Shown here: positions 44,121 through 53,016 of the stretch, in pieces | Layout of the letters: each line of letters begins with the position of its first letter | How positions within the stretch are numbered: the first letter of the stretch is position 1 | The notes under the pieces: model-generated | What the model was told of the DNA's origin: nothing | The model's database searches: none | The model's input: only the letters and a program-made list of their open reading frames with translations | Origin: Thalassospira marina | GTDB taxonomy: Bacteria > Pseudomonadota > Alphaproteobacteria > Rhodospirillales > Thalassospiraceae | DNA: 64,000 nucleotides | Assembly: GCF_002844375.1 (NCBI RefSeq) | Contig: NZ_CP024199.1 | Span: 508,001-572,000, forward strand | Reading direction: 5' to 3' | Program-made: the position numbers and the translations under genes

Positions 44121-44779
44121 CAGACCGTAAGTTTGGTCACCGTGTTTGCTTTTTCGGTGACAGCATTGTTGCAGGTGTTCGCGATGCCCAAAAGGGCGGC
44201 TGGCCAATGCGGTTGGGGCAACGCCTGTTAACCGACAGCAAGCTTGATGTGACGATTTACAATCTCGCGATCCGGGCGGAAACCAGCGACGATCTGAAAT
44301 CGCGCTGGGAAGAGGATGCCAAACGCCGCATTGCTGGGGAATTCCCCCTGGTGCTGGTTTTTGGTTTTGGCCTGAACGATGCCATGCACGCCCAGGACCG
44401 CGGCGAAGAAACAACAATGCGTGTGTCCCATGCCCAGTCACTGGCGAACGCCACCGATATCATGTCGCGCGCCCGTGCGATGGCACCCACCCTGTGGGTC
44501 GGGCCGCAAGCCGTGATTAATGGGGGCCGTTCCAGCCAGATCGTGAATGAACGCCTGGAAGGCTTAAACCAGCTATTTGCCGAAACCGCCAAGGGCATGG
44601 ACATTCCCTATCTGGATGGGTTTGAGCATACCCGCACCGACGACACCTGGCAGCGTGCCTTGCGCCGGGGGGATGGCTATCACCCTGATACGGCGGGTTA
44701 TGACATGCTGGCAGATATGATCTGGCAGTGGCAGGGCTGGAAAGACGCATTTGAAATCGAAGACCAGCCTGAAGGCTGA
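44117..44779 (+). CDS. GDSL/SGNH-family hydrolase
   Basis: 220-aa putative esterase or lipase. Block I CFFGDSIVAGVR (nucleophile Ser), block III GFGLND (Asn), and catalytic Asp-His in GDGYHPDTAGY. No signal peptide, so probably cytosolic. Substrate unknown. Overlaps cca by ATGA, hence co-translated. Confidence 0.85.
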   Translation: MTDRKFGHRVCFFGDSIVAGVRDAQKGGWPMRLGQRLLTDSKLDVTIYNLAIRAETSDDLKSRWEEDAKRRIAGEFPLVLVFGFGLNDAMHAQDRGEETTMRVSHAQSLANATDIMSRARAMAPTLWVGPQAVINGGRSSQIVNERLEGLNQLFAETAKGMDIPYLDGFEHTRTDDTWQRALRRGDGYHPDTAGYDMLADMIWQWQGWKDAFEIEDQPEG

Positions 44780-44857
44780 TCACGGGATAACAACATCCGC
44801 AATCATCGCGGCTGGGGCATTGCACAGCAGGGATAGGTTGGCATGGCGCGGTATTGA

Positions 44858-45211
44858 TCAGGCGATCAGATCAACCCGGCTGCCGCGTGGCAGGGTGTTA
44901 AGTGCCGCAATATTGGAAGCCTTGCCACCATTGCTGTAGCCCGATGCAACGCCGTCGCTGTCGCTGGCATCAATGGTCAGGGCGGTGGGGCTGCTTTCGG
45001 TTTCGCTGGCATAGCTTGCCTGACGTGACAGGTTCTGACCGCCATTTTCATCGGTGATCAGGTCGTTTTGGGCGGCCTGGTTAACGGCCTCGCCGCTTTG
45101 GTCGATGATCTTGCCAAAATCGCCACGCGCCGCACGTTCTGCAACCGGCGCAACCGGGCGCAGGGCAGCAGGAACGGCAACATTATAACCAGAACCAATT
45201 TTACCGATCAT
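44858..45211 (-). CDS. Small unknown protein, paralogue of the one at 22257-22466
   Basis: 117 aa, no known domain. It starts MIGKIGSGYNVAVPAALRP, has VAPVAE at residues 20-25, a polar Ser/Asp-rich middle and ends LPRGSRVDLIA. The N-terminal IGxGY, VAPxAE and C-terminal RGxxxD(I/L)xA are shared with the 69-aa protein at 22257, which is shorter in the middle. No signal peptide or membrane segment. Weak ribosome site. Downstream of the EAL protein on the same strand, 178 bases away. Confidence 0.6.
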   Translation of the reverse strand: MIGKIGSGYNVAVPAALRPVAPVAERAARGDFGKIIDQSGEAVNQAAQNDLITDENGGQNLSRQASYASETESSPTALTIDASDSDGVASGYSNGGKASNIAALNTLPRGSRVDLIA

Positions 45212-45389
45212 GGGTGTGTTCGACGTATCCGCGAATTACAGGGCAAAACTTCAATCAGAAACGGCCAATATCATAGCCAGCCTTTTTGTACGGGAAAGCA
45301 AAATTTTGTCCATACCCGCATAATGGCTGCGTGCCATTTATAATGGCCCTGGGATTTCCGTTAAATAACTGATTTCATGGTTTAAATTT

Positions 45390-47288
45390 TCAGTTTTCAC
45401 TGCCGGGAAATACGCCGTCAGGATGCTGGCTGTCGCCAGTATTTTCCATATCGGGGAAGGGGGCATACGAATCGCCATCTTCGTAAATGCCGCTGGCAAA
45501 ACGATCCGCGCTGTTTTTGGCCTGTTCTTTCAGTTTTGCCGCTTCGGTTGAAATATGGTCCAGCGTGATGTCGGTTCGTTCCGGCGGAATGCGGATCAGC
45601 GCGGCACTGACCGTCATTAACGGGAAGCGTTTATCAATCCCGTCGCGGCCTTTACCCTGCAAAAAGCCGTTTTCACGGGTTTTCGGGTCATAGAAGCTTT
45701 TGATTTCTTCATCAAACATTGCCTGTGCGCGGCGCACGGCCAGAACGGCTTCTTCAAAATCAATCGACTGCACATAGGCAAAAAAATCATCGCCGCCAAT
45801 ATGGCCGATAAACCAGGCATTCTGGCTGAGCGCCTTACCCAGAATATCCTTGAACAGCAAAATGGCGCGGTCGCCCTGGCGGAAGCCATAACGGTCGTTA
45901 AACGGTTTGAAACTGTCGAAGTCGAAATAAACGGCAAAGCGGCGACGGCGCGGCGTAGACAGGGCATTGGCCGCATAACGGTAAATCGCGCTGTTACCCG
46001 GCAGGCGGGTAAGCGGGTTTTCATCCCGCGCATTGAGGGTGTTGCGTTCATTCACCGCACGCAGCAGGGCGCGCTGGTCCAGAACGCCCAGGTAACGGCC
46101 ATCTTCGGTCAGGATCAGGCCATCAAGGGTATCGGTGGTGACGAATGTTTCAAGCAGTTCGGACAGGCTGGTGCGAATATCAGCCGACGGGCAGCGCCGC
46201 AAAAACCGCGACAGATAGGCCCTGTTGGACGGGTTCTGCAGCAATTCGCGCCCGAATGGCGTATAGATGAACGCCTTGAAATCGGAATCGCGGATAATCC
46301 CCACCGGCTCACCCCGGCGATTGATCACCGGGACAATGGTTGAATCCGCGTTCTGCTGGAAAAAATCCAGAATATCGTTTGGCTTGATGGTGTCGGGAAC
46401 GGCCTGTGCCTCGATCATGAAAGACCGCAGCAATTCGCCATCATGGTCCCCCTGGCGGCGGTTCTGGTTTAAAACCTCGCTGATTTTGGGGATGATGTCG
46501 GTGCGTTCAGGCAGCTCAACCGATGGCCGGGCAACAAAAAAGCCCTGCACAAAATCACAGCCAATGCGCCGGCAGCACATCAGCTCTTCCTGGGTTTCAA
46601 CACCTTCGGCAACAACCTGTGCGCCAATCAGGTGGGAAAACCCGGTAATCTGGGTAACGAACAGTTCCTTGCGGCGGTCCTTGTCCATGCCATCAATAAA
46701 GAACCGGTCGATCTTGATGATGTCGGGTTCGCAATCATAAAGGGCGCGCATCTGGGCAAAGCCGCTGCCGTAATCATCGGTTGCCACCTTGAAGCCCTGT
46801 GCGCGATATCGCAGCAGAATGTCCTGGAAATTGTGGGCATGTGCAATGTCGTGGCGTTCGGAAATTTCAAGGCAGATGGCATCGGGTGCCAGCCCCGCTG
46901 CGGTCAGCAGTTCAACCGTCTGTCCGGGGCGGTAATCGGCGGTGCGCACCACGCGGCTGTCAAAATTGTAAAACAGTTTTAATTTGTCAGCACCGGGTAA
47001 ACGGGCAAATTTATTGATGACGATGGCACGGAACTGCATGTCGATGCTGTGTAAAACACCGGTTTCCCATGCGGTATCGAAAACATCCTGGATGGATGCG
47101 AAACCGGCCTCGGCCCAGTTGCGCAGCAGGGCTTCATAGCCGAACACACGTCCGGTATGGGTGCTGATGATGGGCTGAAAGGCAAAATCGATCGTTTCAA
47201 TGATTTTCGGCCAGTCGCGCGGACCAAGGCGATGCGCAGGAATGGACATTGGAACGGTGGTTTCATCGGATCTGAGCGTCACGCTCAT
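45390..47288 (-). CDS. EAL-CBS-GGDEF cyclic di-GMP protein
   Basis: 632-aa cytosolic protein in the order EAL (about residues 30-270), CBS pair (about 300-425), GGDEF (about 430-600). EAL keeps YEALLRNW (E52), CLEISERHDI, DDYGSG, KIDRFFID and VAEGVET, so a phosphodiesterase is plausible. GGDEF has GGDDF, still compatible with cyclase activity or GTP binding; no RxxD inhibitory site precedes it. No signal peptide or membrane segment, so the CBS pair probably senses a nucleotide. The 47289-47512 gap upstream has direct repeats GGTATC...GGTATC. Strong start (GAGGGTAA ATG). Confidence 0.9.
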   Translation of the reverse strand: MSVTLRSDETTVPMSIPAHRLGPRDWPKIIETIDFAFQPIISTHTGRVFGYEALLRNWAEAGFASIQDVFDTAWETGVLHSIDMQFRAIVINKFARLPGADKLKLFYNFDSRVVRTADYRPGQTVELLTAAGLAPDAICLEISERHDIAHAHNFQDILLRYRAQGFKVATDDYGSGFAQMRALYDCEPDIIKIDRFFIDGMDKDRRKELFVTQITGFSHLIGAQVVAEGVETQEELMCCRRIGCDFVQGFFVARPSVELPERTDIIPKISEVLNQNRRQGDHDGELLRSFMIEAQAVPDTIKPNDILDFFQQNADSTIVPVINRRGEPVGIIRDSDFKAFIYTPFGRELLQNPSNRAYLSRFLRRCPSADIRTSLSELLETFVTTDTLDGLILTEDGRYLGVLDQRALLRAVNERNTLNARDENPLTRLPGNSAIYRYAANALSTPRRRRFAVYFDFDSFKPFNDRYGFRQGDRAILLFKDILGKALSQNAWFIGHIGGDDFFAYVQSIDFEEAVLAVRRAQAMFDEEIKSFYDPKTRENGFLQGKGRDGIDKRFPLMTVSAALIRIPPERTDITLDHISTEAAKLKEQAKNSADRFASGIYEDGDSYAPFPDMENTGDSQHPDGVFPGSEN

Positions 47289-47512
47289 TTACCCTCGCGC
47301 AGCGGATCGTTAGGCAACCCAGTGGTGATATGCAGGCTGCAATAAGCAAGCTGGTATCGTAAAAATGGTATCAGTCTGATGACGGTTGAATGACGAATAT
47401 ATGACAACATCAATCAATCGACCAATTTCAGAGTATAAGGTTTGAGATGCCTATACAATGGTATTTGGTCTATCGCCCCTGCCTTAGCATAGTCTGCGCG
47501 CAGGACGTGTGT

Positions 47513-48454
47513 CTAGCGGGCCTTTTTGTGCGCCAGCGGGTGATGTTCCTGCACCAGCCCGCGCAGGCGAGACTCGATAACGTGGGTGTAAATCTGTGTT
47601 GTTGAAATGTCCGAATGGCCCAGCATCTGTTGCAGGCTGCGCAAATCGGCCCCGTTTGCCAGCAAATGGCTGGCAAATGAATGGCGCAAAACGTGGGGCG
47701 ATACCCGCGATGGGGCAATGCCCGCCTTTACCGCCAGATCCTTGATCATGTTTAAAAACATCTGCCGCGTCAGGTGGCCGGTTTTGCCGCGCGAAGGAAA
47801 CAGATAGGGCGAATGCCCCGGCTGCCCGCTGGCATCAAGGGGGATAAACGCCTCGCGAATGGTGATGTATTGGGCAAGGGCCTGTTTGGCAGGCACCGAA
47901 AGCGGCACCAGCCTTTCCTTGTTGCCCTTGCCCCGCACGACCAGCATTTGCGGGTCACGGGCAACGGCGCTAAAGGGCAGTTCGACCAGTTCGCTAACAC
48001 GCATGCCAGTGGCATAAAGCAGTTCCACCATCGCCAACAGGCGGGTGCCCTTGATGCCGTCCTGCTGGTTGGCGGCCTCAATCAGGCTGTCAATTTCGCT
48101 GGTCGATAAAAATTTCGGCAGCACGGTGCCAAGGCGTGGGCTGTCAATATGGGCGGCGGGGTCATCCCCCCGAATGCCATCACCATAAATGAATTTGTGA
48201 AACTGCCGCACGGCCGATAACCGGCGGGCCTGTGTGCGCGCAGCCAGCCCGGCATTTGCCAGTTCGTTCAAATACCGGCGCACATCATCGGGGCGGGCAT
48301 TTGCCAGGTCGGTTTTGGCGGCTTTTAACGATGCCTGGTAATCTTCAAGGTCACGGCGATAGGCATCAAGGGTATGGCGGCTTGCCCCGCGTTCTGCCGC
48401 CATCATTTCCAGAAATTCGGAAACAAGCCGGTCGTCACGCGGGGATGATGCCAT
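47513..48454 (-). CDS. xerD: Tyrosine recombinase XerD
   Basis: 313-aa site-specific recombinase that resolves chromosome dimers at dif with XerC and FtsK. N-terminal SAM-like domain (residues 10-90), catalytic residues R152 (TGMRVSEL), K176, H254 and R257 (HVLRHSF), H280 and Y289 (TTQIYTH). It follows the 670-aa secreted protein gene by 23 bases, an unusual partner. Confidence 0.95.
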   Translation of the reverse strand: MASSPRDDRLVSEFLEMMAAERGASRHTLDAYRRDLEDYQASLKAAKTDLANARPDDVRRYLNELANAGLAARTQARRLSAVRQFHKFIYGDGIRGDDPAAHIDSPRLGTVLPKFLSTSEIDSLIEAANQQDGIKGTRLLAMVELLYATGMRVSELVELPFSAVARDPQMLVVRGKGNKERLVPLSVPAKQALAQYITIREAFIPLDASGQPGHSPYLFPSRGKTGHLTRQMFLNMIKDLAVKAGIAPSRVSPHVLRHSFASHLLANGADLRSLQQMLGHSDISTTQIYTHVIESRLRGLVQEHHPLAHKKAR

Positions 48455-48477
48455 GGTTTACCTGTGTCCCTGTGCCG

Positions 48478-50490
48478 TTACAGGCCGGATTCAAGAATGG
48501 TTTCAACCGCAATGCGCCGGGCATCATTTTCCAGGCCGACAGCCCGTAATGCGCCAACGGCCTGGCCCAGTGACACGGCATTGCGCATGTCGCTATCTAG
48601 CGTGCCATTGCTGATCGCAACCAGGCTTGCCGCCATGGCGCGTTGCCCGGTGGCTGCCGCCTGTGCCAGTTTGTGAACCACACCGGCATTGGGCACGGCA
48701 CTGGAAACCACATAGGGCTGGGTTAACAGGCTGTCCCAGAATTTTTCGGGCACTTCGACGCCAAATGCTGCAAACAGGCTATAGACCAGTTCGGCATCAT
48801 CGCGGGCTTCAACCTGGTCATTGCGCGCGGTTTGCAGTTCGGCCCATTCATCCATCCGGGCCCGGTGGCGGGCCTGTGCCTGCGATGTGGCGGGGGCCTG
48901 TGCGCCGGTGGTGTTCGCACCACCCAGGCCAAATGTTGCAACCGGGGCAATGCCGGTGGCAGCCGATCGTTCATTATCAGCCGCGCCGGTATCTTCCAGC
49001 CCGGCCAGGACCAGTGCCGGGTACAGAACGATCAGGCGGCTTTCAATGGAATTGCCATTATTGGCCGATGATTTTGCCTGCGCCAGCCAGCCACCGGCAC
49101 GTTCCAGATCATTGCTGTAAATGGCGGCTGCCAGGGCATCGGCGGCAAACCAGGCAAAGTCATTATTGATGGGAATATCTTCCAGAAGCGGGGCACAAAG
49201 CCGTGCGATCTGGCCGTAATCGCCATTGCTGCGCGCATTTTCGTAAATATGCGCCAGGATTTCCGCCCGTGCAGCAGGCACTTCGGATTTTGCCGCCGCC
49301 TGGTAAAGCTTGGCATATTCGCGTGCCGGTGTTTCTTCGCTGGCATCATCAAGAACATTTGCCAACTCGTCCGACGTGAATGTCACGGCCATATAGGCGC
49401 CGGCAAGGTCATCAATGGTGATAAAGCCGCGCTGTTCGGCAAGGCGTGCGGCCTCAAGCTTCAGGTCGCTTGCGGTATTGGCACTTTTGACAAAGGCAAT
49501 CAGGGTCGGGGCATCGGCATTTTGCAGTTTGCCAGCGGGCAGGCCCTGTTTGGTCAGTTCTAGCATCGCCACATCAAGCGGGCGCAAATTCACCAGCAGA
49601 TCGGGCGAAACATTGCTGCCGGTACGGATGGCTTTGTTCAGCGCAAAGAAAAGCTTGTCGTTTTCGCCTTCCACTTCGCGGATCAGGTCGGTGGTGAAGG
49701 TGGCCGATGATGTGTTTTTGGCCCGTAACTGGCAATAAACCGCCGCTTTTAACCAAAAAGGCGTGTCAAACTGGGTGCCATAACCTTCAATGGCAGAACA
49801 GGCTTCATCAAGCTGGCCAGTCACCAGCAGGGCATTTACCTGTGCCTCGGCCAGATCAGCCGATGGTTTGTTATGCGCGGTGGCATTGATCAGCTTTGCC
49901 ACATCGCCGTAAGCCCCCATCGATTGCAGTTTGGCAACGCGATGTGAAAGCAGGCTGATATCCTTGTGGTCTGCCGGTGCCGCAGCAATGCTTAACAGTA
50001 GGCGCCGTTCCAGATTGCGAATGGCACGGCTGCCAGGCTGGTCGGGCAGGGCATCAATCAGGCGGGCGGCGGTGTCGCGCGTGGTCCCCGACCACATATC
50101 AACGCCCAGCCCACCCGAATTGCGATCCAGAATACCGACAGATTCGGCATCAACCGCATTCAGTTCCAGTGTCTGCACCGCATCGGGGTTGGTGGGGTAA
50201 TTTTCATCGCCATTACTGGCAGCTCCGCCACCCCAGCCAAAAACACCGTTTGGCCCCTGCGGTATATTTTGCGATCCGGCACCATTGCTGGCTCCACCGC
50301 CCAGCCCTTGCTGATTTGCACCATTGCCGTTCGCGCCATTTCCATCGGTTGCAGTGGAAGTGTCGTTATTGCGATTTTGCAAAAACAGGGGAACGGGGCC
50401 TTGCTGTGCCCCGGCGGGAATAACCTGCATCAAGGTGCCCAGCCCGGTCAGGCAGGCAACAAGGCAGGCCCTGGTGGTGCCTGAACGCAT
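48478..50490 (-). CDS. Secreted helical-repeat protein of unknown function
   Basis: 670-aa protein with a signal peptide (cleavage near IPAGAQQ). A Asn/Gly-rich low-complexity stretch follows (about residues 40-100). The rest is mostly alpha-helical and TPR- or SEL1-like (AARLIDALPDQ..., GDVAKLINATAHNKPSADLAEAQVNALLVTG), consistent with a periplasmic scaffold. It sits between a 45-aa membrane protein and xerD, a neighbourhood I recall as conserved in Rhodospirillales. No enzymatic motif seen. Confidence 0.75.
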   Translation of the reverse strand: MRSGTTRACLVACLTGLGTLMQVIPAGAQQGPVPLFLQNRNNDTSTATDGNGANGNGANQQGLGGGASNGAGSQNIPQGPNGVFGWGGGAASNGDENYPTNPDAVQTLELNAVDAESVGILDRNSGGLGVDMWSGTTRDTAARLIDALPDQPGSRAIRNLERRLLLSIAAAPADHKDISLLSHRVAKLQSMGAYGDVAKLINATAHNKPSADLAEAQVNALLVTGQLDEACSAIEGYGTQFDTPFWLKAAVYCQLRAKNTSSATFTTDLIREVEGENDKLFFALNKAIRTGSNVSPDLLVNLRPLDVAMLELTKQGLPAGKLQNADAPTLIAFVKSANTASDLKLEAARLAEQRGFITIDDLAGAYMAVTFTSDELANVLDDASEETPAREYAKLYQAAAKSEVPAARAEILAHIYENARSNGDYGQIARLCAPLLEDIPINNDFAWFAADALAAAIYSNDLERAGGWLAQAKSSANNGNSIESRLIVLYPALVLAGLEDTGAADNERSAATGIAPVATFGLGGANTTGAQAPATSQAQARHRARMDEWAELQTARNDQVEARDDAELVYSLFAAFGVEVPEKFWDSLLTQPYVVSSAVPNAGVVHKLAQAAATGQRAMAASLVAISNGTLDSDMRNAVSLGQAVGALRAVGLENDARRIAVETILESGL

Positions 50491-50491
50491 T

Positions 50492-50629
50492 TTAATTGAA
50501 CCTCGAATCAGGGATGGGTTGTTCGATCTGCGATGTCGGTGCCGGTATGTCCCAGGTCACAAGGAAAATGGCGCCGCCCGCAATGACCGCGATAATCAGA
50601 AACAGAATGATCCGGGATAGAATTTTCAT
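50492..50629 (-). CDS. 45-aa membrane protein upstream of the 670-aa gene
   Basis: 45 aa: MKILSRIILFLIIAVIAGGA and a short tail with TWDIPAPTSQIEQPIPDS. One N-terminal membrane helix, then a conserved-looking WDIPAP segment I recall from small proteins at this spot in other Rhodospirillales. It overlaps the next gene's control region by a few bases (stop at 50492-50494, next ATG at 50490). GAGAG precedes the start. A real, short, uncharacterised gene, inferred from context and composition. Confidence 0.7.
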   Translation of the reverse strand: MKILSRIILFLIIAVIAGGAIFLVTWDIPAPTSQIEQPIPDSRFN

Positions 50630-51103
50630 GGGCTCTCAAGCTTTGGTTTGGGTGTTCTGACCGAGAAATCAGCCACTTCGATAATAACTGCTTACATCCT
50701 AATTCGGCAGGACCAAGGCAGTCTAGGGCCGAGAACGTTAATAATTGTATGTCATTTTTAGGATAACAGCCGATAAATATGATCAAAATGGCCTGTGTCG
50801 CCGCCGAAATGGCAGCCTGTTTCCCCGCCGAAAGCCATATGTCAGACACTGAATACCCCACCCATTGCACCCCGTTTTATTGACCGGGCAACGACATGGC
50901 GCGCCTCAGGCATTTCTGCGGGTTGTGTAAGGGTTCATTTTTTATCCGGGCACGATCGGCATTTGGGTGCCATCATTTTATGGTCAGGATGATGTTCCGC
51001 ACACTGTTTGCAATTTCACCATGCGGTTTGCTTGCGTTCCGCGCTACCGTGCCCTAAAGAATTGTACAACAGTGTCAATTGTATCAGGCGGTCAAGGGAC
51101 CGT
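50630..51103. other. Divergent intergenic region between the secreted-protein unit and aroK
   Basis: Holds the promoters of two divergent units. No reading frame looks like a protein. A run near 51061-51100 (AGTGTCAATTG, GGCGGTCAAGGGAC) precedes the aroK start; no clear -35/-10 pair or operator stands out. Confidence 0.4.
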
Positions 51104-51739
51104 ATGAACATGTTAAAACAGGAATGCAAACCGGTCATGGACAGTAAAAGTGCCGATTCGGGTTTGCACACGGATATCGCCGCACAAATCTCTGCCGGTT
51201 TGAACAACCGGTCGCTGGTTTTTGTCGGCCTGATGGGCGCAGGAAAAAGCTGCATCGGGCGCATGGTCGCCAAAACGCTGGACCTGCCCTTCATCGATGC
51301 CGACCGTGAAATCGAGGAAGCGGCCGGCTGCTCGATTGCCGACATTTTCAGGCTGTATGGCGAAGACGCCTTCCGGGATGGCGAAGAACGCGTGATCGCG
51401 CGCCTGCTGGAAGGGGATCAGGTTGTACTGGCAACCGGTGGCGGTGCCTTTATCCGTGAACAAACCCGCAAACTGATTTTGGAAAAAGGTGTTTCGGTCT
51501 GGCTGCGTGCCGATCTGGATGTGTTGGTGCACCGTACAGCCGGGCGACCACATCGCCCGTTGCTCAATAACGGTAATCCGCGCCAGATTCTCGCTGATCT
51601 GATTGAAACCCGTTACCCGGTATATGCCGGTGCCAATGTGACATTTGATTGCGGTGATGCTTCCAAGGAAGATACCCGCGACGGGGTGCTTGCCGCTTTG
51701 GCAAATGCCTTTGACGAAAATGGAAAGTTGAAATCTTGA
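51104..51739 (+). CDS. aroK: Shikimate kinase
   Basis: 211-aa P-loop kinase of the aromatic pathway. Walker A GLMGAGKSCIG (residues 42-52), LPFIDADREIEE (shikimate Asp), LATGGGAF and the lid HRTAGRPHRPLL. The N-terminus has about 35 residues before the core, more than the E. coli enzyme. ATG 51104 follows TCAAGGGACC; internal ATGs at 51110 and 51137 are alternatives. Overlaps aroB by 4 bases. Confidence 0.93.
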   Translation: MNMLKQECKPVMDSKSADSGLHTDIAAQISAGLNNRSLVFVGLMGAGKSCIGRMVAKTLDLPFIDADREIEEAAGCSIADIFRLYGEDAFRDGEERVIARLLEGDQVVLATGGGAFIREQTRKLILEKGVSVWLRADLDVLVHRTAGRPHRPLLNNGNPRQILADLIETRYPVYAGANVTFDCGDASKEDTRDGVLAALANAFDENGKLKS

Positions 51740-52854
51740 ACAGTGCAGAAACCCTTCGCGTTGAACTTGGTGATCGCAGTTACGATATCGTAATCGGCAG
51801 TGGCCTTTTGCCCGATACCGGCAAATATGTTGCGCCTTTTGCCCGTGCTGCCGGTGTTGTCATCCTGACTGACAGCAGCGTTGCAAAGCTGCATTTGCCC
51901 ACCGTCGAAGCATCGCTCGATGATGCCGGTATTTCCTATCGCAGTGTTGTGGTGCCGGCGGGCGAGGCCTCCAAAAGCTTTGCCACCTTTGAAAGCGTGA
52001 TCGAACAGATCCTGGCCTTTGGCATTGAACGTTCCACCCTGATTATTGCACTGGGCGGTGGCGTGATTGGTGATCTGGGCGGGTATGTGGCTGCTTCGCT
52101 TCTGCGCGGGCTGGATTTCGTCCAAATCCCGACCACCCTGCTTTCGCAGGTCGATAGCTCGGTGGGCGGTAAAACCGGTATCAATTCCAAATCGGGCAAA
52201 AACCTTGTCGGGGCCTTTCATCAGCCGCGCCTGGTTCTGGCCGATACATCGGTGCTTGATACCCTGCCAAAACGCGAAATTCTGGCAGGTTATGCCGAAG
52301 TGGCCAAATATGGCCTGATCGACGAGCCGGATTTCTTTGAATGGCTGGAAAACAATGCCGAAGCGGTAATTGCGCGCGATGGCGAAGAACGCAAGCTGGC
52401 CGTTTATCGCAGCTGTTCGGCCAAGGCCCGTGTTGTGTCACAGGATGAACGCGAAAGCGGCAAACGTGCCCTGCTTAATCTGGGGCATACCTTTGGCCAC
52501 GCGTTTGAAGCCGAACTTGGCTATGACGGGCGGCTTTTGCATGGCGAGGCCGTGGCAATGGGCATGGTGATCGCGCATGATGTCTGTGCGGCAATGGGCA
52601 TGGCCCCGGCACAGGATACCACGCGCATTATCAACCATCTGCAGGCAGTTGGCCTGCCGGTGCGTGCGTCGCAAATTGCCGGTGTGCACTGGGATGTGGA
52701 CCGCCTGATCAGCCATATGTCGCGCGATAAAAAGGTCCGCGACGGGCAGATTACCTTTGTCATGACGCGCGGCATCGGCAAGGCATTTACATCGCGCGAA
52801 ATGGATGTGGGCAAAATGCGCGCTGCCATTTCGCGGTCCTGCCGCGCGCAGTAA
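51736..52854 (+). CDS. aroB: 3-dehydroquinate synthase
   Basis: 372-aa NAD- and Zn-dependent enzyme cyclising DAHP to 3-dehydroquinate. GGGVIGDLGGYVAASLLRG, DSSVGGKTGINSKSGKNLVG and NLGHTFGHAFEAE are the family signatures with metal ligands. It starts with TTG inside the aroK stop (TTGA), so translation is coupled. aroK-aroB pairing is common. Confidence 0.96.
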   Translation: MNSAETLRVELGDRSYDIVIGSGLLPDTGKYVAPFARAAGVVILTDSSVAKLHLPTVEASLDDAGISYRSVVVPAGEASKSFATFESVIEQILAFGIERSTLIIALGGGVIGDLGGYVAASLLRGLDFVQIPTTLLSQVDSSVGGKTGINSKSGKNLVGAFHQPRLVLADTSVLDTLPKREILAGYAEVAKYGLIDEPDFFEWLENNAEAVIARDGEERKLAVYRSCSAKARVVSQDERESGKRALLNLGHTFGHAFEAELGYDGRLLHGEAVAMGMVIAHDVCAAMGMAPAQDTTRIINHLQAVGLPVRASQIAGVHWDVDRLISHMSRDKKVRDGQITFVMTRGIGKAFTSREMDVGKMRAAISRSCRAQ

Positions 52855-53016
52855 GGGCCTTTGCCGCGGGCCTGCTGCTGGTAGCGGGCGGGGTGGCACA
52901 AGGATCGAAAATTGCCCCGGCCTGCCGGTTTATGGCAGGCTGGGCTTTGTGTACTTGAAAATGAACCATTTGATGTTTTCGGGCGATAGTCGCCGTTCTG
53001 AGGACGAGGGGACCGC

